Positions 8,686 to 12,937 of a stretch of 12,937 nt of DNA are shown here, piece by piece (position 1 is the first letter of the stretch; every line of letters starts with the position of its first letter). A model generated the notes under the pieces. That model was not told the DNA's origin. It did not search any database and saw only the letters and a list, made by a program, of their open reading frames with translations. The translations under genes and the position numbers were made by a program. Origin of the DNA: REEB95 sp035632395 (GTDB lineage: Bacteria; Pseudomonadota; Alphaproteobacteria; ATCC43930; CGMCC-115725); the NCBI GenBank assembly GCA_035632395.1, contig DASQGX010000155.1, forward strand, positions 1 to 12,937, written 5' to 3'.

Positions 8686-10275
8686 ATGATGGCCTCGGGG
8701 GAAATTCGCCGAAGCGTCGCTCGAGTGCCAAGAGTCCTCGCCAAAACCGCGATTTTTTCGGTCCTTGCTCTCTGTGCCTGTGCCGCCCAGCCGGCACACA
8801 ATGCTGTTCAGCCGGTTCCGCTCGCCGACGGCGACGAGGGACAGCTGTTCAGCGAGACCTATCAGAGCGTCATCGAATATCACGTCGAGGCGACGCGCGC
8901 CGACGCGCTATCTCTCGCCAGCCTCGGCGATCTCGCCAGTTTCGATCGCGAAGTCAGCGTCGGCCGCGACGGTGACGACGTTGTGCTTCACCACGGCAGC
9001 CAGACTTGGCGCGCACCGGCGCCGGCACCATTCGACACCGCCGATTGGGGCAAGCTGACTGCCGCCGTGGTGCAGGCAGCGCGCGACGCCTCGCCCAAAG
9101 TGGCCGCGGTCGCACCGGATAAGCTCGATCAAGCGCTGATCGACCACATGCTGGCAACGCTCGATCGCTTTTCGCACTACGCCCGCCCAGCCATCGCCCG
9201 CGAATGGCGCGCCGCCCGTGACGGCTATGGCGGCATCGGCATCGTCCTCGGCGACGAGCCCGACACGCGGATCTCTGCGGTGATGGCGGACTCGCCGGCA
9301 TCGCGCGCCGGGATCCACATCGACGATCGCATCGTCATGCTCGACGGCGTGCCATCCACGAAGTTGACGCCGGAGCAATTGCGCAGGCGGCTGCGCGGAC
9401 CGGCTCTGAGCACCGTCGTTCTCGGCATTCAACGCGCCGGCATCGAGAAGCCTTTAACGTTGACTTTGCGACGCGCGCATCTCGTTCCGCCAAGCGTAAG
9501 CCTGGAGATGTTCGGCGATGTCGCGGTGATCAAAATCACCAACTTCAACCAGCAGACCGGCGATGGCGTCGTCGACGCGCTGGCGCGCGCGCATCGCGAA
9601 TTGGGCGAACATCTGAAGGGATTCGTTCTCGACTTGCGTGGCAATCCGGGCGGCTTGCTCGATCAGTCGGTGACCGTCGCGAGTCTGTTCCTCGATGGCG
9701 GAACGGTCGCGACGACGATTGGCCGCAATCCAGAAAGCTTCCAGTATTTCGCCGCGCCGGCCAACCCCCACGCCGAAACGCTGCCGCTGGTGGTCCTGGT
9801 CAATGGCGGTTCGGCTTCGGCCTCGGAAATCGTCGCCTCCGCGCTGCAGGACGCAGGGCGGGCCGTGGTGGCGGGCACGTCGTCTTACGGCAAAGGCACA
9901 GTGCAAACGGTGCTACGGACATCGAACGACGGCGAATTGACCGTGACCTGGGCGCGCCTCATTACACCGAAAGGTTACTTCCTGCATCACCACGGCGTTG
10001 TGCCGACGGTCTGCACCGCCGATCTCTCTAACAATGCAAGTATTGGCGCCATTCTAGCGAAAAGTCCTGGGCCGACCCTGAGTGAGGCGCGCGACACACT
10101 CGACAACGCCGGTTGGACCGCCTTGCGGTCCGCCTGCCCGGCTTCAAACGAGCATGATCCGCTCGACCTTCGCGTTGCCCACCAGATGATTGAAAACCCG
10201 GCGGTCTATGCCCGCATGCTGAACAACGACCCGGTCCGGCTGGCGCACAACTTCCACGCAGCCGCGGCACACTGA
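8686..10275 (+). CDS. S41-family C-terminal-processing peptidase with PDZ domain, probable lipoprotein
   Basis: A 529-residue serine protease of the Ctp/Prc family, likely acting in the periplasm on protein C-termini or envelope proteins. The N-terminus has a basic region, then a hydrophobic stretch ending LCAC; Cys32 is a plausible lipidated residue, though the lipobox is not ideal. A PDZ domain covers about 178-265 (YGGIGIVLGD, then SPASRAGIHIDDRIVMLDG). The peptidase core contains LRGNPGGLLDQ, GGSASASEIVASALQD and SSYGKGTVQ. By the 25-residue Ser-Lys spacing seen in Prc and D1 protease, the catalytic pair should be S378 and K403. Two ATGs lie in tandem at 8686 and 8689. Residues 33-175 have no motif I recognise. 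The substrate is unknown; ctpA usually sits in a different context (envC/rppH region in alphaproteobacteria), so this is probably an additional S41 member. Confidence 0.9.
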   Translation: MMASGEIRRSVARVPRVLAKTAIFSVLALCACAAQPAHNAVQPVPLADGDEGQLFSETYQSVIEYHVEATRADALSLASLGDLASFDREVSVGRDGDDVVLHHGSQTWRAPAPAPFDTADWGKLTAAVVQAARDASPKVAAVAPDKLDQALIDHMLATLDRFSHYARPAIAREWRAARDGYGGIGIVLGDEPDTRISAVMADSPASRAGIHIDDRIVMLDGVPSTKLTPEQLRRRLRGPALSTVVLGIQRAGIEKPLTLTLRRAHLVPPSVSLEMFGDVAVIKITNFNQQTGDGVVDALARAHRELGEHLKGFVLDLRGNPGGLLDQSVTVASLFLDGGTVATTIGRNPESFQYFAAPANPHAETLPLVVLVNGGSASASEIVASALQDAGRAVVAGTSSYGKGTVQTVLRTSNDGELTVTWARLITPKGYFLHHHGVVPTVCTADLSNNASIGAILAKSPGPTLSEARDTLDNAGWTALRSACPASNEHDPLDLRVAHQMIENPAVYARMLNNDPVRLAHNFHAAAAH

Positions 10276-10283
10276 CCGCGCGC

Positions 10284-10307
10284 CGCCGGCGTCAGGTGTG
10301 GCCGGCG
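10284..10307. terminator. Candidate stem-loop between convergent genes
   Basis: CGCCGGC (10284-10290) and GCCGGCG (10301-10307) form a perfect 7-bp GC stem with a 10-base loop in the junction between the peptidase stop (10275) and the opposite-strand stop (10292). The position suits a bidirectional terminator, but there is no U-tract on either side. Confidence 0.3.
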
Positions 10308-10744
10308 CTGCAGAAGTGCCAAGCGTGGCCGTGACGAGCGTACAGCAGCAGATAATGTTGGCCGTCGGCGTCCGCGATCATCACGACCAGGCGGTCACCG
10401 ACGCAACTGCTCTCCGGATGGAGCGGCGGCGTCAGTCGCTTCGCCTTGGCACAAGCCGCCACCAAAGGCGGCAACGAGGTATGGATAGGTGCGAGCACCG
10501 CGCCGTCGAGCGATACATAGTAGTACAGGACGGTGCCTTTCTTCACCGAGGCGCGCACCTCGATGCGGCCGAGCCGCGACTTGTAATAGCCGGCCTCTTG
10601 TTGGCCATCGGCAGCCCCGGGCGCCACGGGATGAAAGGCGATGGTGGCGCAATTCTGGGACGACAGCGGCTCAGCTGCCGGTGCGAGGTGCGCAACCCCA
10701 ACCGCGGCGACAGCAACCATCAGCACGAATGCGAATCGCAGCAT
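10292..10744 (-). CDS. Hypothetical secreted protein with four cysteines
   Basis: I do not recognise a family. The 150-residue product opens with a clear signal peptide: MLRFA, a hydrophobic core to about residue 20, and an APA/AE cleavage site around residue 23. The mature part, about 127 residues, has four cysteines (32, 98, 114, 145), which could form two disulfides in the periplasm. It also has alternating hydrophobic segments (KKGTVLYYYVSLDG at 68-81, DRLVVMIADADGQHYLLLY at 117-135) that look like beta strands. The opposite strand is also open across this stretch (10298-10762), but its product is Arg/His/Gln-rich with no domain-like pattern, so I prefer the minus strand. No good Shine-Dalgarno is seen before the ATG. 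It is divergent from the VWA gene, so the two may share a control region. Confidence 0.72.
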   Translation of the reverse strand: MLRFAFVLMVAVAAVGVAHLAPAAEPLSSQNCATIAFHPVAPGAADGQQEAGYYKSRLGRIEVRASVKKGTVLYYYVSLDGAVLAPIHTSLPPLVAACAKAKRLTPPLHPESSCVGDRLVVMIADADGQHYLLLYARHGHAWHFCSAGHT

Positions 10745-10824
10745 CGGCTGGAATTATGTTGACCCGCAGGCGAGCCTGCAAGCATTGCTCGCCAAATCGG
10801 AGCGTTTATTGTTTGCTGTTCGTC
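10745..10824. promoter_or_regulatory. Divergent control region with overlapping inverted repeats
   Basis: This 80-base gap lies between the starts of two divergent genes for exported proteins. GCAGGC (10766-10771) and GCCTGC (10774-10779) form a near-perfect palindrome with a 2-base centre. It overlaps a second inverted repeat, GGCGAGC (10769-10775) and GCTCGCC (10787-10793). Either could be a repressor or activator site or an RNA stem. TTGACC (10759-10764) resembles a -35 element for the + gene, but no matching -10 stands out. Confidence 0.35.
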
Positions 10825-11568
10825 ATGAGGGCTGCAGTTTGGATTGCGGCTGTGCTTGTCCTGGCGGCATCGCCGGCGCATGCCGCCGACACTGACCTGG
10901 CGCTGGTCATGGCGATTGATGTTTCCGGCAGCATCGATCCCGGAGAGTACCGACTCCAGCATGAAGGCATCGCGCGGGCATTTGAAACGCCGGCCGTACT
11001 ATCCGCCATCGCCGGCGGGCCGCACGGCGCAATAGACGTCACGGTGATCGAGTGGTCCGACCGCGACAAGCAGATAACGATCGCGCCGTGGACGCGGGTG
11101 TTCGACAAGGCCTCTGGGGCGGCTTTCGCGGCGCATGTGCGCGCAGCCCATCGCACCTCCGATGGTTTGACGTCCATTGGCGATGCATTACTGGCCGCAG
11201 CCGCAGCGTTCAAAACGCTCGACGATCAGCCGACGCGCCGGATTATCGACCTATCGGGCGACGGCATCGCCAATATCGGACCCGAGCCGGCAGATGTCCG
11301 CGACGTGCTGGTGGCGCAGGGCCTCACGATCAACGGGCTCGCCATCCTGCAGAACGAGCCGTGGCTGTCGAGCTATTACGATCAGAACGTCGTTGGCGGG
11401 CGCGGTTCGTTCCTGCTCGACGTGCAGGGCTACAAGTCGTTCGCCCAGGCGATGCAGGAGAAGCTGATCAACGAAATTGCCGGTCGAGCGCTGCCTCTGA
11501 AACGCTTCGGCCGGGCGCAAGGCCCGGCCGAGTCAGCATCTGCGAGAACGATCGCTCAGATGCAATAG
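10825..11568 (+). CDS. Secreted von Willebrand factor A-domain protein, DUF1194 family
   Basis: The 247-residue product has a signal peptide (cleavage after A20, SPAHA/AD) and then a single VWA domain filling the rest. The metal-ion-dependent adhesion site is complete: D32-x-S34-x-S36 in AIDVSGSID, a Thr near T116 in DGLTSIGDAL, and D146 in LSGDGIAN. The remainder matches the DUF1194 style: VIEWSD, INGLAILQNEP, YYDQNVVGG, and a late FAQAMQEKLINEI helix. DUF1194 proteins are common in alphaproteobacteria and have no established function; binding of a partner protein through the metal site is expected from the fold. ATG 10825 lacks a close Shine-Dalgarno. TTG 10813, in the same frame, lies 10 bases after GGAG (10799-10802) and would add four residues, so it is a real alternative. 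The 3' end overlaps the convergent decarboxylase gene by 13 bases. Confidence 0.88.
   Translation: MRAAVWIAAVLVLAASPAHAADTDLALVMAIDVSGSIDPGEYRLQHEGIARAFETPAVLSAIAGGPHGAIDVTVIEWSDRDKQITIAPWTRVFDKASGAAFAAHVRAAHRTSDGLTSIGDALLAAAAAFKTLDDQPTRRIIDLSGDGIANIGPEPADVRDVLVAQGLTINGLAILQNEPWLSSYYDQNVVGGRGSFLLDVQGYKSFAQAMQEKLINEIAGRALPLKRFGRAQGPAESASARTIAQMQ
11507..11531 (-). terminator. Strong hairpin, candidate terminator of the decarboxylase gene
   Basis: A perfect 10-bp GC-rich stem, TCGGCCGGGC (11507-11516) and GCCCGGCCGA (11522-11531), has a 5-base loop. It lies 24 bases past the minus-strand decarboxylase stop, inside the last codons of the plus-strand VWA gene. Read on the minus strand it is followed by AGCGTTT, a poor U-tract, so it may be an intrinsic terminator or an mRNA 3'-end stabiliser. 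On the plus strand it lies before the VWA stop. Confidence 0.45.
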
Positions 11569-12695
11569 GTCTTCAGCGGCGCGAAACCGTTGAATCCGAC
11601 CGACGCGTAGGTCGAAGTATAGGCGCCCGTCGACAGGATCTCGACCTTGTCGCCGACTTTGAGATCGAGCGGCAAGCGATAGACCGTACGCTCGTACAAA
11701 ATATCGGCTGAATCGCAGGTCGGTCCGGCGATCACCGTCGGACCGCGCGGCCCGCCGTCGGCCGGCGTCTTGATCTTGTACTTGATCGCCTCGTCCATCG
11801 TCTCGGCCAAGCCATTGAACTTACCGACATCGAGATAGACCCAGCGCTTCGGATCCTTCGCCGACTTGCGCGAAATCAACACCACTTCACTCTGAATGAC
11901 GCCGGCATCGCCGACAATCGAGCGGCCGGGCTCGACGATGAGCTCGGGCAGATTGTTGCCGAAGTGCTTTGTCATCGCCGCCATCACGGCGTTCGCGTAG
12001 TTCACGACCGCCGGCACGTCGCCGCGGTAATGCGCCGGAAAGCCGCCACCGATATTGACCATGCGCAGGTTGATATCGGTCTCGGCCAGCAAAGAGAACA
12101 TGCGCGCCGCGCGCTCGATGGCGCCGTCCCACTGACTGAGGTCGGTCTGCTGCGAGCCGACGTGGAACGAAATGCCGTAGGGATCGAGTCCCAAGTCACG
12201 AGCCCGCCGCAGCAGATCGACCGCCATCTCCGGCGCGCAACCGAACTTGCGCGACAGCGGCCAATCGGCGCCGGTGCATTCCACCAGGATGCGGCAGAAC
12301 ACGCGCGCGCCCGGCGCGGTGCGGCTCAGCTTCTCGAGCTCGGCCTCGCTGTCGAAGGCAAAGAGGCGGACGCCCTTCTCATAAGCGTAGGCGATGTCGC
12401 GCTCTTTCTTGATGGTGTTGCCGAACGAGATGTTGTCGGCGCTCACGCCGCGCTCGAGGCACAGATCGGTTTCGGCGCGGCTCGCGACGTCGAAGCTCGA
12501 GCCGAGGTCCTTCAGCATCCCGAGGATTTCGGGCGCCGGGTTCGCCTTGACGGCGTAGAACACCCGCGCCAACGGCAGATAACGCCGCAACAATTTGTAC
12601 GCTTGGCCGACGACATCGAGGTCGATGACCAAGCACGGGGTTTCGGGTTGGGCCTCCGCCAGGAACTTGGCGATCTTCTTATTGGTTTCTCGCAT
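11556..12695 (-). CDS. odc: Ornithine/lysine decarboxylase, PLP-dependent, alanine-racemase fold (type III / group IV)
   Basis: It decarboxylates L-ornithine (probably also L-lysine) to putrescine (cadaverine), the entry to polyamine synthesis. The 379-residue length fits the short bacterial ODC group. The PLP lysine is K50 in FYAVKANP. Other cofactor and dimer-interface residues are visible: H178 in SFHVGSQ, the glycine loop NIGGGFP (214-220), EPGRS (255-259), the active-site Cys-Asp pair C327-D328 in GPTCDSADIL, and Y359 in GAYT. The segment YLDVGKFNGLAETM (287-300) resembles bifunctional lysine/ornithine decarboxylases of alphaproteobacteria rather than eukaryotic-type ODC; substrate preference cannot be settled by eye. 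The ATG at 12695 has a good Shine-Dalgarno (AGGA at 12706-12703, 7 bases away). The leader upstream is structured and likely controls expression. A strong hairpin follows the stop. Confidence 0.94.
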   Translation of the reverse strand: MRETNKKIAKFLAEAQPETPCLVIDLDVVGQAYKLLRRYLPLARVFYAVKANPAPEILGMLKDLGSSFDVASRAETDLCLERGVSADNISFGNTIKKERDIAYAYEKGVRLFAFDSEAELEKLSRTAPGARVFCRILVECTGADWPLSRKFGCAPEMAVDLLRRARDLGLDPYGISFHVGSQQTDLSQWDGAIERAARMFSLLAETDINLRMVNIGGGFPAHYRGDVPAVVNYANAVMAAMTKHFGNNLPELIVEPGRSIVGDAGVIQSEVVLISRKSAKDPKRWVYLDVGKFNGLAETMDEAIKYKIKTPADGGPRGPTVIAGPTCDSADILYERTVYRLPLDLKVGDKVEILSTGAYTSTYASVGFNGFAPLKTYCI

Positions 12696-12738
12696 CTCGG
12701 TATCCTACGAACGGGCGGCGCCGCATCGGTGCCGGCGA

Positions 12739-12780
12739 CGCGCCATCATGTGAAGGGAACGCCATCCACCGGACGGCGCG
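12739..12780 (-). promoter_or_regulatory. Mutually exclusive stems in the decarboxylase leader
   Basis: On the minus strand, CGCCGUCC (12778-12771) can pair with GGAUGGCG (12767-12760) in an 8-bp stem with a 3-base loop. The same strand, as CGCGCCGUC (12780-12772), can instead pair with GAUGGCGCG (12747-12739) in a 9-bp stem. Each includes one G-U pair. The two pairings exclude each other because GAUGGCG occurs twice. The region lies 43 to 85 bases before the decarboxylase ATG, so the choice could affect transcription or translation. Confidence 0.42.
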
Positions 12781-12802
12781 GCTTCAAGCCAGGACAGTTT
12801 GC

Positions 12803-12901
12803 TCAATTCAGGGGACTCGAGGAGACGCTGAGAGCGGCCCCGGCTGACCCGTTGAGGGCTTCAGAACGGGGCGCACACGCCCCGCGTTGGATAGCAACCA
12901 T
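12803..12901 (-). CDS. Putative 32-residue leader peptide upstream of the decarboxylase
   Basis: An ATG at 12901 is preceded by a strong Shine-Dalgarno (GAGAGGGAA, 12916-12908; 8 bases from AGGG to ATG), better than that of most genes in this window. The frame encodes 32 residues beginning MVAIQRGACAPRSEALNG and ending SVSSSPLN, with TGA at 12805-12803, 107 bases before the decarboxylase ATG. The strong GC hairpin of the leader lies within codons 6-12. Leader peptides that sense ornithine are known upstream of speF in enterobacteria; no sequence similarity to those is evident here. It could be a true regulatory peptide or chance coding in a structured RNA. Confidence 0.4.
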   Translation of the reverse strand: MVAIQRGACAPRSEALNGSAGAALSVSSSPLN

Positions 12902-12937
12902 ATCGTCTTCCCTCTCGGGACCGGTCCACGACGACCG

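Larger units (their letters stand above)
12696..12937 (-). ncRNA. Structured mRNA leader of the decarboxylase gene, probable speF-type RNA element (runs off the window)
   Basis: This 242-base stretch upstream of the decarboxylase holds no ordinary gene. On the minus strand it shows a string of stems. UCCC-GAGA-GGGA (12920-12909) closes a GNRA-type loop over a Shine-Dalgarno, GUUG/CAAC follows (about 12898-12886), and CGGGGCG/CGCCCCG with loop UGUG (12884-12867) is a perfect 7-bp stem. A 3' domain (12780-12739) can fold in two ways. An RNA motif named speF is established upstream of ornithine decarboxylase genes in alphaproteobacteria; I assign this leader to it from position, host group and structure, not from an alignment. 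The promoter is probably beyond base 12937. Confidence 0.6.

Noticed and set aside
8622..8975. A 117-codon plus-strand frame over the start of the S41 peptidase gene
   Set aside because: Becomes an Arg-rich out-of-frame reading of the peptidase gene; the peptidase frame has the signal sequence and domains.
10298..10762. A 154-codon plus-strand frame opposite the small secreted protein
   Set aside because: Product is rich in Arg, His and Gln with no signal peptide or domain; the minus-strand reading has a clear signal peptide and ordered hydrophobic pattern.
12679..12765. A 28-residue minus-strand frame (starting MAFPSHDG) overlapping the decarboxylase start
   Set aside because: No Shine-Dalgarno and its ATG lies within a proposed stem; nothing beyond openness supports it.

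Overview
The window is high-GC chromosomal DNA, most likely from an alphaproteobacterium. That assignment rests on inference from gene order (pyrB-pyrC-plsY-dprA-topA-rnr), the sequence style of the dihydroorotase-like protein, a DUF1194-type secreted protein, and an ornithine/lysine decarboxylase of the kind found in alphaproteobacteria. I see no mobile element, CRISPR array, tRNA or rRNA. Most of the window is core-genome housekeeping DNA.

Left part (1-8554, all + strand) reads as one tightly packed operon. It holds a 5'-truncated aspartate carbamoyltransferase (pyrB), a dihydroorotase homologue that has lost metal-binding residues (pyrC-like), the acyl-phosphate:glycerol-3-phosphate acyltransferase plsY, the DNA-processing protein dprA, DNA topoisomerase I (topA) and an RNase R-type exoribonuclease (rnr). 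pyrB/pyrC and plsY/dprA are joined by ATGA stop/start overlaps. The genes serve pyrimidine synthesis, phospholipid synthesis, DNA uptake/recombination, supercoiling and RNA decay. The rnr gene lacks the usual N-terminal helix-turn-helix domain, and its start is unclear because it runs into the topA tail.

Middle part (8555-11568): after a 131-base gap comes a probable lipoprotein S41 (C-terminal-processing) peptidase on +. It converges on a small secreted four-cysteine protein of unknown function on -. That gene is divergent from a secreted von Willebrand factor A/DUF1194 protein on +.

Right part (11556-12937): a group IV (alanine-racemase-fold) ornithine/lysine decarboxylase lies on -, overlapping the end of the VWA gene by 13 bases. 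Its leader (at least 242 bases, running off the window edge) is the most interesting stretch. It has a 32-codon upstream ORF with a strong Shine-Dalgarno sequence, a perfect 7-bp GC hairpin inside that ORF, and two mutually exclusive stems between the upstream ORF and the decarboxylase start. Location, host group and gene match the described alphaproteobacterial speF RNA element, so it is probably a member or relative of that element. The upstream ORF and the alternative pairing deserve a check.
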